A DNA stretch of 6,164 nt. Origin: Thermoflexus sp. (lineage in GTDB: Bacteria > Chloroflexota > Anaerolineae > B4-G1 > DUEL01). The stretch lies in contig JAPYWT010000160.1 of assembly GCA_028276215.1 (NCBI GenBank), forward strand, positions 1 through 6,164. The letters run 5' to 3'. Under the pieces are notes generated by a model that saw nothing but the letters and a program-made list of their open reading frames with translations, had not been told where the DNA came from and searched no databases. Of this stretch, positions 1-5,073 are shown piece after piece. Every line of letters starts with the position of its first letter. Position 1 is the first letter of the stretch. The position numbers were made by a program, and so were the translations under genes.

Positions 1-1
1 G

Positions 2-565
2 GACGGTGGGTACGGCCACGAGCGGATAGACGTGCCGCCCAGCCGGGCCAGTCTGCTGGACCCCCAGGTCATCGCGGCGGAGCGGGACCGGCTGGCCCAG
101 GTCCGGGCCCTGTTCACCCCCCAGCGCTACTGGCACGGGCCGTTCCGGTTGCCCGTGGATGCGGCCATCAGTTCCTATTTCGGGACCCGTCGCTCCTACA
201 ACGGCGGGCCGTACAACAGTTACCACGAGGGGGTGGATTTTGACATCGGGGCCGGGGCGAAGGTCTACGCGCCGGCCGACGGCGTGGTCGTCCTGGCGGA
301 GCCCCTGGCGGTGCGGGGCAACGCGGTGGTCATAGACCACGGGTGGGGGGTTCTGACGGGTTACTGGCACCTCTCCCAGATAGAGGTGACGGTGGGGCAA
401 CGGGTGCGCGCGGGGGAGGTGATCGGACGGGTGGGGAACACCGGCCTCTCCACCGGCGCCCACCTGCACTGGGACTTCTGGGTGGGGGGCATCAACGTGA
501 ACGGCCTGCGGTGGGTGGCCGCCGACGGCCCCTGGGCCGCCCCGGAGCGGGCCGCCGCGCCCTGA
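2..565 (+). CDS. M23-family zinc metallopeptidase (LytM/peptidoglycan endopeptidase type), 5'-truncated by the window edge
   Basis: The reading frame is already open at base 2, so the N-terminus lies outside the window; the GTG at 32 is only the first in-window start-like codon and is probably internal. Residue numbers here count from that GTG. The M23 fold is clear. A HxxxD motif (YHEGVDFD, H65 and D69) and a HxH motif (GAHLHWDF, H144 and H146) give the expected zinc ligands, and H113 in GYWHLS is the usual additional active-site histidine. The stretch YAPADGVVVLAE and the segment VGQRVRAGEVIGRVGNTG are typical of the LytM beta-sheet core. Family members cleave peptide cross-links in the cell wall and act outside the membrane; a signal peptide or membrane anchor would have to be in the missing part. 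The last about 20 residues are Ala/Pro-rich and overlap a convergent gene. The family call is firm; substrate and full length are unknown. Confidence 0.93.
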   Translation, partial: DGGYGHERIDVPPSRASLLDPQVIAAERDRLAQVRALFTPQRYWHGPFRLPVDAAISSYFGTRRSYNGGPYNSYHEGVDFDIGAGAKVYAPADGVVVLAEPLAVRGNAVVIDHGWGVLTGYWHLSQIEVTVGQRVRAGEVIGRVGNTGLSTGAHLHWDFWVGGINVNGLRWVAADGPWAAPERAAAP

Positions 566-821
566 AGGGGCGTCGGGAATGCTCACGGGCCCGGAGCAGG
601 CGGCGGGCCTGCCGCTCCCAGCGGGCCGGCACCAGCACCTGGACCTCTCCCAGTCCGTCCACGGTAATCCCCAGGGCCCGCCCGGCACTCTCGTAGCGGA
701 GGACCGCCGGGATGCCATGGCTGCGCAGGTACGTCCGTACCACTTCAGCGGGCAGGAGCCCCTGGGTGACCGTCACCACCCTGTACCGGATTTGACGCGG
801 GACCCGGCGAGCAGTTGTCAT
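492..821 (-). CDS. DUF2007-like small protein (putative signal-transducing protein family) with an Arg/Pro-rich tail
   Basis: This is a 109-residue soluble protein. Residues about 12-78 resemble the DUF2007 domain: a beta strand (YRVVTVTQ), a helix (LPAEVVRTYLRSHGI), then PAVLRYES, a GITVDGLGEVQVLVP strand pair and a final helix ending RLLRA. The function of this family is not established. The start at 819-821 is an ATG preceded by a GAGGAAAGAG purine run about 5 bases upstream. From about residue 80 the protein becomes a low-complexity Arg/Pro tail, and residues from about 86 onward are encoded antisense to the end of the M23 gene. The tail is not part of the domain. It may result from loss of an earlier stop codon or a small frameshift near 565-585, or it may be a real overlap. 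The domain call is from pattern recognition, with moderate confidence. Confidence 0.72.
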   Translation of the reverse strand: MTTARRVPRQIRYRVVTVTQGLLPAEVVRTYLRSHGIPAVLRYESAGRALGITVDGLGEVQVLVPARWERQARRLLRAREHSRRPFRARRPAPGRPRGRRRPPTAGRSR

Positions 822-838
822 GGGCGCTCTTTCCTCTT

Positions 839-957
839 ACTGCTTACGGCTCACCGCTGACGGCTGACGACTAACCGCTGACGGCTCACTGCTGACGGCT
901 GACGACTAACCGCTGACGGCTCACCGCTGACGGCTAACGACTAACCGCTAACGGCTG
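839..957 (+). repeat. Heptamer array A: 17 tandem 7-bp units with a 35-bp higher-order repeat
   Basis: The 119 bases divide without gap into 17 heptamers with consensus AC[CGT][GA]CTN. Common variants are ACCGCTG, ACGGCTC, ACGGCTG and ACGACTA. The variants recur in a fixed order of five, so there is a 35-bp superunit at 839-873, 874-908 and 909-943, then two more units. Each superunit ends with an identical ACGACTA (867-873, 902-908, 937-943). The array fills most of the space between the divergent DUF2007-like and transporter genes and stops three bases before the transporter ATG. Since 7 is not a multiple of 3 and the units carry CTGAC or CTAAC, stop codons appear in all plus-strand frames, so it is not coding. 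I see no recognisable promoter box within it. Confidence 0.93.
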
Positions 958-960
958 ACC

Positions 961-1842
961 ATGGCCATTCTTTCCACCGACCCCGCCCGTCGGCGGGGAA
1001 TCCGCAACACGGCCCTCTCCAGTTTCTTCCTGGGCTGGGCGCCCATCCTGGGCAAACTGGCCTACTCCCAGGGCGTCACCCCGTTCAGCCTGGCCGCCTT
1101 CCGCACGCTGGTAGCCGTCCTCCTGCTCTGGACCTGGTACCTGCTCTTCCGGCGGGACTGGCTGACCCCGCTGCGCTGGGGGGAACTGGTCGGCTGCATC
1201 GCGGTCGGCGCCATCAACGGCATCGGTTCCCTGCTCTACTATTCCGGCCTCTCCCGCCTGGACGCCTCGCTGGCGTCGTTCCTGAACACGCTATACCTGC
1301 TGTGGGTGGTGCTCTTCCTGGCGGCCTCCGGTCAGCCGGTGGGCCGGACCACGCTGCTGCGGATCGCGCTGGCGATTGGTGGCGTCTACCTGCTCACCGG
1401 GGGGAGCAAGGGGGAGCCCAACTGGCTGGGCGCGATGCTGATGGTCGCGTCGGCGGCGACCTTCGGCTGGCACCTGGTCATGGGCCAGTGGCTGCTGGCG
1501 GACGTCCCTTCGCAGGCCGCGACGCCCTACATTCTCACCGCGATGGCCGCGACGGTGGGCCTGGCGCGGGCCCTTCAGGGCCGACCGGTGGAACCCATCC
1601 CCCCGGGAGGGTGGGGGGCCATCGTCGCACTGGGGGCCACCACCGCCATTTCCCGCCTCCTGATGTTCGCGGGCCTGCGGCGGCTGGGCGGCATTGAGAC
1701 GGCCCTGGTCAGCCTGCTGGAACTGGTGGTCTCCCTGGGGCTGGCCTTCCTGCTCCTGGGGGAACGGATGACCCCCTTGCAGTGGGGCGGCGGCGTCGTC
1801 CTGGTGGGCAGCATTCTGCTGGGTGCCCGGGAGAGGCCCTGA
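961..1842 (+). CDS. EamA-type transporter of the drug/metabolite transporter (DMT) superfamily
   Basis: This 293-residue protein has the usual length and layout of a two-EamA-domain permease with about ten membrane helices. The first half contains GWAPILGKLAY (25-35), the conserved Arg in AAFRTL (48) and YYSGLSRLDASLASFLNTLY (93-112). The second half repeats the pattern with FAGLRRLGGIETALVSLLE (236-254), SLGLAFLLLGERMTPLQW (258-275) and a last hydrophobic helix. Such proteins export or import small metabolites across the inner membrane; the substrate cannot be predicted. A TAA at 949-951 blocks any start further upstream, and helix 1 begins near residue 18, so ATG 961 is the likely start. 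No Shine-Dalgarno sequence precedes it; the bases just upstream are heptamer array A. The gene stands alone, with a divergent gene upstream and a convergent one downstream. It could be pseudo-leaderless or initiate from within the array. Confidence 0.9.
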   Translation: MAILSTDPARRRGIRNTALSSFFLGWAPILGKLAYSQGVTPFSLAAFRTLVAVLLLWTWYLLFRRDWLTPLRWGELVGCIAVGAINGIGSLLYYSGLSRLDASLASFLNTLYLLWVVLFLAASGQPVGRTTLLRIALAIGGVYLLTGGSKGEPNWLGAMLMVASAATFGWHLVMGQWLLADVPSQAATPYILTAMAATVGLARALQGRPVEPIPPGGWGAIVALGATTAISRLLMFAGLRRLGGIETALVSLLELVVSLGLAFLLLGERMTPLQWGGGVVLVGSILLGARERP

Positions 1843-1855
1843 TTTCCGCCCGACG

Positions 1856-1975
1856 TAATTACCTACCCGCTGTCATTGCGAGGCGGCAATGGCCGCCGAA
1901 GCAATCTCCCCACAGGCCTGGAGATTGCTTCGCCGCCTTCGGCGGCTCGCAATGACGCGGGTGGGTAGGTATTTA
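1856..1975. repeat. 120-bp palindromic MITE-like element with cloverleaf folding potential
   Basis: The ends are 13-bp inverted repeats with one mismatch (TAATTACCTACCC at 1856-1868; complement of 1963-1975). It is flanked by a 10-bp direct repeat CCGCCCGACG (1846-1855 and 1976-1985), which looks like a target duplication. The core forms four perfect stems with no unpaired junction bases: an outer stem GTCATTGCGA 1872-1881 with 1947-1956; a left arm GGCGGC/GCCGCC 1882-1897; a central arm GAAGCAATCTCC 1898-1909 with 1920-1931; and a right arm GCCGCC/GGCGGC 1932-1946. It has no coding capacity. The core words (CATTGCGAG, GAAGCAATCTCC) resemble dispersed palindromes I remember from several unrelated bacteria; that is memory, not a search. 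Mobility would need a transposase supplied from elsewhere. Confidence 0.82.
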
Positions 1976-1990
1976 CCGCCCGACGGTAAA
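1972..1990. repeat. Short hairpin at the right edge of the palindromic element
   Basis: TTTACCG (1972-1978) and CGGTAAA (1984-1990) form a perfect 7-bp stem with a 5-base loop. The hairpin straddles the element boundary and includes the right-hand copy of the flanking CCGCCCGACG repeat. It could be part of the insertion target or an independent structure. The role is unknown. Confidence 0.5.
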
Positions 1991-2010
1991 CCGTTGGGCT
2001 GATTCAGCGA

Positions 2011-2028
2011 AGCCCTGCGGGCTACTTT
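2011..2028 (+). terminator. Weak intrinsic terminator candidate downstream of the EamA gene
   Basis: AGCCC (2011-2015) pairs with GGGCT (2019-2023) around a TGC loop and is followed by ACTTTT. The short stem with a T-run fits a weak rho-independent terminator for the plus-strand transporter transcript, about 170 bases after its stop codon. Confidence 0.45.
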
Positions 2029-2030
2029 TG

Positions 2031-2047
2031 AGCCCCGAAGGGGCTTT
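2031..2047 (+). terminator. Second hairpin, terminator candidate
   Basis: AGCCCC (2031-2036) pairs with GGGGCT (2040-2045) around a GAA loop, followed only by TT and then G. This is a stable 6-bp stem with a very short T-tract, so termination here alone is uncertain. It may back up the stronger hairpin that follows. Confidence 0.4.
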
Positions 2048-2054
2048 GCCACGT

Positions 2055-2083
2055 AAGCCCGACGCTTTAGCGTCGGGCTTTCT
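2055..2083. terminator. Strong hairpin terminator between convergent genes, probably bidirectional
   Basis: AAGCCCGACGC (2055-2065) pairs perfectly over 11 bp with GCGTCGGGCTT (2070-2080) around a TTTA loop. On the plus strand the stem is followed by a short T-rich tail (CTTTCT), and on the minus strand the mirrored stem ends in CTTA. It lies 14 bases past the stop codon of the minus-strand PreA-like gene and also downstream of the plus-strand transporter, so it likely ends transcription from both sides. The minus-side T-tract is weaker. Confidence 0.82.
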
Positions 2084-2096
2084 GTGCCGGGAGGTT

Positions 2097-3185
2097 CTAC
2101 CCGGCAATGCTCAGTGCGCGTACCGGGCAGCGGGTGATGCAGAGACCGCAGCCGTAGCACTTCTCCGGCGTCAGCACCGCCTTCTTCTCCACCACGTGGA
2201 TGGCATCGTAGACACAACTGGCCTCACAGAGGCCGCAGCCCGTACAGGCGTCCACGTCCAGAATGGGCGGGACGTGGGCCGTCCGGAAGGTCCACTCCTC
2301 CCAGCGGCGGATGGCCAGCCCCCGCACTTCCTCCACCGAGGCGTACCCGTGGTCGTCCAGCCACTTCTCTATCTCCCGGGCGACCCTGCCGAAAATGCGC
2401 GGTCCCTTGAGAATGGCGGCCGTGCAGATGCCCACCGCGCTGGCGCCGACCATAAAAAACTCTATGGCGTCCGTCCCCTTGCTGATGCCCCCGACGCCGA
2501 TGATGGGCAGGTCCACCGTCCGGGCGATGTCAAAGACGCAGCGGAGGGCCAGCGGCTTCAGCGCCGGACCGGAGAGCCAGCCGTACCCCTCCCGGCTTCC
2601 CATCAGCAACCGTCCCGTCTCCACGTCCACCCCCAGGCAGGGGCCGAAGGAGTTGATGGCGACGATGCCGTCGGCCCCGGCCTCGGCGGCGGCGCGGGCC
2701 GCCGTCTTCATATCCCGGAAGGGGCTCAGTTTGACGAATACCGGCACGTCCACCGCTGCCTTTGCCGCCCGGATGGCCTCCACCATTGGGGTCGGGTCGT
2801 CGCCGATGTAGTGGGTGGAGAGTTCCAGCGCGTCGGCGAAGGGGCGCACCCGGGGAGCCAGTTCGGCAATCTCTTCGGCGGTGTAGCCGATGCTGATGAT
2901 GAGGGGAAGCCCGGTCTCCTTCGCCAGCGGGTACTCCCGCTCAATGAATTGCTCCACTGGCAATTCCGACCAGAGTTCGGTGTTCAGGAAGCCGCCGGGG
3001 ATTTCGGCCATATTGGGCGTGGGGACGACGGCGGGCCGGACCGAGACGGTCTTGGAGACGATGGCGCCGGCCCCTCCGGCGGCGCAGGCCTTCATCGCCT
3101 CCCCGTTCCACACCGGCGGCCCGGCGGCGGGCAGCACAGGGTTCTTCAGAGTAAGACCGGCAATGGTGACTGAGAGATCGGCCAT
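2097..3185 (-). CDS. PreA-like flavoprotein: dihydroorotate/dihydropyrimidine dehydrogenase-type barrel fused to a 2x[4Fe-4S] ferredoxin domain
   Basis: The protein has 362 residues. Residues about 4-290 form a class-1 dihydroorotate dehydrogenase-like TIM barrel: NPVLPAAGP (15-23), VSKTVS (43-48), VKLSP with K152, AINSFG (176-181), GWLSGPALKP (202-211), GVGGI (230-234) and GASAVGICTA (247-256) match FMN-binding positions. The C-terminus holds two [4Fe-4S] motifs, C314-C317-C320-C324 and C343-C346-C349-C353-P. This order matches PreA and the C-terminal part of dihydropyrimidine dehydrogenase. The NxSCPN-type segment reads ELSTHYIGDD (121-130), and there is no Cys between 34 and 183, so the usual catalytic Cys is missing. 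No PreT-like NADH/FAD partner gene is adjacent. Start ATG 3183-3185 has AAGAGG 6 bases upstream. It is a cytosolic redox enzyme of the dihydropyrimidine/dihydroorotate dehydrogenase family; its substrate is unassigned. Confidence 0.88.
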   Translation of the reverse strand: MADLSVTIAGLTLKNPVLPAAGPPVWNGEAMKACAAGGAGAIVSKTVSVRPAVVPTPNMAEIPGGFLNTELWSELPVEQFIEREYPLAKETGLPLIISIGYTAEEIAELAPRVRPFADALELSTHYIGDDPTPMVEAIRAAKAAVDVPVFVKLSPFRDMKTAARAAAEAGADGIVAINSFGPCLGVDVETGRLLMGSREGYGWLSGPALKPLALRCVFDIARTVDLPIIGVGGISKGTDAIEFFMVGASAVGICTAAILKGPRIFGRVAREIEKWLDDHGYASVEEVRGLAIRRWEEWTFRTAHVPPILDVDACTGCGLCEASCVYDAIHVVEKKAVLTPEKCYGCGLCITRCPVRALSIAG

Positions 3186-3229
3186 CGGGAACCTCTTAAC
3201 GGGGATATATGCGGATTGCAGGCGGATTT

Positions 3230-3258
3230 TGTATATTGTGGGACCCGCAATACGTGAA
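3230..3258 (-). promoter_or_regulatory. Candidate promoter of the PreA-like gene, with its -35 box inside heptamer array B
   Basis: On the minus strand TATACA (3235-3230) lies 17 bases after TTCACG (3258-3253); each box matches 4 of 6 consensus positions. The segment between the array and the start codon is locally AT-rich in an otherwise GC-rich window. The -35 word is made by two adjoining heptamers of array B. The call is tentative, and other registers in the AT-rich stretch are possible. Confidence 0.33.
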
Positions 3259-3383
3259 ACGTGATACGTGATGCGTGAAACGTGATGCGTGAAACGTGAT
3301 ACGTGATGCGTGATGAGCGATATGCGATAGGCGATTCGCGATATGCGATATGCGATACGCGATTAGCGATCAGCGATGGGCGG
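3251..3383 (+). repeat. Heptamer array B: 19 tandem 7-bp units in two consecutive sub-families
   Basis: From 3251 the sequence divides without gap into heptamers. Units 1-9 (3251-3313) follow [TA][AG]CGTGA, for example TACGTGA, AACGTGA and TGCGTGA. Units 10-18 (3314-3376) follow TNNGCGA, for example TATGCGA, TACGCGA and TTAGCGA. A last unit TGGGCGG (3377-3383) is diverged. The phase is kept across the switch at 3313/3314. The array fills most of the space between the kinase gene and the PreA-like gene, both on the minus strand. It continues 21 bases into the kinase gene, where its units encode the last codons (PPIADR region) and the TAA stop. No inverted-repeat terminator is visible in it. 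Confidence 0.92.
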
Positions 3384-4487
3384 AGTCAGCGGAAGGCGAA
3401 TGGTGAACCGGCTACCGACGCCGTAGACACTCTCCACGGTAATATCGCCGCCGTGGAGGCGGACCAGTTCGCGGGCGATGGCCAGCCCCAGACCCACGCC
3501 CTGTTGCTCCATCTGCTCCCGGTCTATCTGCCGGAAGCGTTCAAAGACATGGGGGATTTCCTCCGGGCGGATGCCCACGCCCTCATCGTTCACGCCGACT
3601 TCCACCCAGTCCCCGGCGACGCCCACGTCCACCACCACCCGCTTCCCTTTCCCGCGCGAGAACTTGATCGCGTTGTCCACCAGGCGGCCCAGGGCATCGG
3701 CAAAGAACGGCTCACAGATGGGGACGGGCGGCAGTTCGGGGGGCGTGCGCACTTCCAGAAGAACGCCGTTCTGGGTAGCCTGCGGCTCATATCGGTATAC
3801 CGTCTGCCGGACCACTTCGGCGAAGTTCTCGTGCGGACGAACCAGCAGGCGGAATTCCGTCGCCGCCTGACCGGTATCCAGCCGGATCAGGGTCAGCAGG
3901 TCCTGCACCAGCCGGTTCAGCCGGTCGGAGCCGCGCCGGATTCCCTCCAGGAATTGCTGCAACTCCCCTGGCGAGAGGGAGGGGAGTTCCTCCAGGGCCA
4001 GTTCAGTGTACCCGGTGATGTAGGTCAGCGGGGTGCGCAGTTCGTGGCTCAGGACGGTGACAATCTGTCGCTTCAGTTGGTCAAACTCGCTGGATATGGC
4101 CTGTTGAATTTCCCCGGCCCGCTTCAGGCGGGAACGCACCACGACCAGGAGTTCCTCCGGGTCAAAGGGCTTGGTCAGGTAGTCCTCTGCCCCCATGCTT
4201 TTGCCCCGCAGGATGTCCTCCCGGGTGGTCCTGGCAGTGAGGAAGATAAACGGGATGGTCAGGCCGTCGGGGCGGGCACGCACCGCGTGGTAGAATTCGT
4301 AGCCGTCCATATTGGGCATCATGATGTCAGCGACGATGAGGTCGGGGCGCACCCGCTCCATCACCTCCAGCCCCTTCTGTCCGTCGGTCGCGGTCAGGAC
4401 GGTATAGCCTGCCCGCTGCAGGATCATCCGGATGGCGTTCAGCAGGGGTTCGTGGTCTTCCACAACCAGGATGCACGGAGCGGTCAC
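3363..4487 (-). CDS. Soluble receiver-histidine kinase (REC-HisKA-HATPase_c)
   Basis: This 374-residue protein has no membrane segment and no PAS or GAF domain. An N-terminal receiver (about 5-120) has the acidic pair E10/D11, phospho-acceptor D54 (VADIMMP), T84 and K106 (LTKPFD). A short linker leads to HisKA with SHELRTP (147-153, phospho-accepting H148). The ATPase domain shows the N box (VDNAIKFS, N272), G1 box DEGVGI (301-306), F box VFERF (314-318) and G2 box GVGLGLAIAR (330-339). It is therefore a kinase whose activity may be set by phosphorylation of its own receiver by another kinase. The start is GTG 4487-4485, which overlaps the AmrA stop codon as GTGA. A GGAGG about 10 bases upstream, inside amrA, supports coupled translation. 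The last codons come from heptamer array B. Its output response regulator is not in this window. Confidence 0.94.
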   Translation of the reverse strand: MTAPCILVVEDHEPLLNAIRMILQRAGYTVLTATDGQKGLEVMERVRPDLIVADIMMPNMDGYEFYHAVRARPDGLTIPFIFLTARTTREDILRGKSMGAEDYLTKPFDPEELLVVVRSRLKRAGEIQQAISSEFDQLKRQIVTVLSHELRTPLTYITGYTELALEELPSLSPGELQQFLEGIRRGSDRLNRLVQDLLTLIRLDTGQAATEFRLLVRPHENFAEVVRQTVYRYEPQATQNGVLLEVRTPPELPPVPICEPFFADALGRLVDNAIKFSRGKGKRVVVDVGVAGDWVEVGVNDEGVGIRPEEIPHVFERFRQIDREQMEQQGVGLGLAIARELVRLHGGDITVESVYGVGSRFTIRLPLTPPIADR

Positions 4488-5059
4488 TTTGCCGGTTCCT
4501 CCTCAAACATTTCCACCTGGTACGTGTACACCCGGAGTCCCGGGCGGCGGTAGTCGTCGGCGGAAAGGCCGGCCTTGAGGCAGAGGTGGGCCATAAACTC
4601 GTGGGGGTCGGGGAGTTTCTCCCAGACCTGCGGCAGGAAGGTGGCCCGGTGCCAGCCGCGCTCAATGATGACCCCGTCCACCCCCGGGCGGAGTTTGCCC
4701 AGCAGGTCCGCCGGCCCGTCGTACTCCAGCGGCTGGGGGACGGTCAGGACAGAAATCTCTATGTGGGTGCGGTCCAGTTCCCGGCGGTTCAGGGGCGGGA
4801 AGCGGGGGTCGTGGAAGGCCGCGGCGATGGCGTTCTCCTGCACGTCCAGGACCAGCGGGCGGCGTGGCTCTATGGAGCCGATGCACCCCCGCAGTTCCCC
4901 CCCGATGGTCAGGGTGACGAAGGAGGCGCCGGGCCGCCGCAACGCCTCCGAGACGGTGTTCAGGTCCACCTCCGGCGGGTCCTGGCCCTCCAGAGCCCGG
5001 GCGATGGTCTGACGGGCCAGGGTGAGCAGGTACTGGCGGTCTTCCGGAGAGAGCGCCAT
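4484..5059 (-). CDS. amrA: AMMECR1-domain protein, AmmeMemoRadiSam system protein A
   Basis: The 191 residues cover one complete AMMECR1 domain, the usual size for the bacterial protein. Diagnostic segments are the hallmark ELRGCIGSIEP (55-65), the segment AFHDPRFPPL (81-90), the strand EISVL (101-105), GVDGVIIERG (126-135) and ATFLPQVWEKLPDP (139-152). C59 in LRGCIG is the conserved cysteine. The molecular activity of the domain is not established. The human homologue AMMECR1 is linked to disease, and in prokaryotes the domain co-occurs with Memo and a radical SAM protein. ATG 5057-5059 has an excellent GGAGG 6 bases upstream, in the 14-base gap after amrB. The stop overlaps the kinase GTG. 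It is the middle gene of a three-gene operon and is expected to be cytosolic. Confidence 0.94.
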   Translation of the reverse strand: MALSPEDRQYLLTLARQTIARALEGQDPPEVDLNTVSEALRRPGASFVTLTIGGELRGCIGSIEPRRPLVLDVQENAIAAAFHDPRFPPLNRRELDRTHIEISVLTVPQPLEYDGPADLLGKLRPGVDGVIIERGWHRATFLPQVWEKLPDPHEFMAHLCLKAGLSADDYRRPGLRVYTYQVEMFEEEPAK

Positions 5060-5073
5060 TTCACACCTCCCCT

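Noticed and set aside
579..860. 93-codon plus-strand frame opposite the DUF2007-like gene
   Set aside because: It is antisense to a frame with a recognisable domain and a ribosome binding site, and its own product shows no domain.
839..957. CRISPR array
   Set aside because: The 35-bp periodicity is continuous repeat with no unique spacers, and each superunit is itself made of heptamers.
1856..1975. tRNA gene, suggested by the cloverleaf fold
   Set aside because: Arm lengths (10, 6, 12, 6 bp) and loops do not fit tRNA; no anticodon loop, TTCRA T-loop or acceptor CCA context is present.
2028..3173. 381-codon plus-strand open frame opposite the PreA-like gene
   Set aside because: It is an antisense shadow: Gly/Arg/His-rich low-complexity product with no domain, while the opposite strand shows flavin and iron-sulfur motifs in order.
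3303..4553. 416-codon plus-strand open frame opposite the kinase gene
   Set aside because: It begins in the heptamer array and mirrors the kinase reading frame in GC-rich DNA; no recognisable domain.
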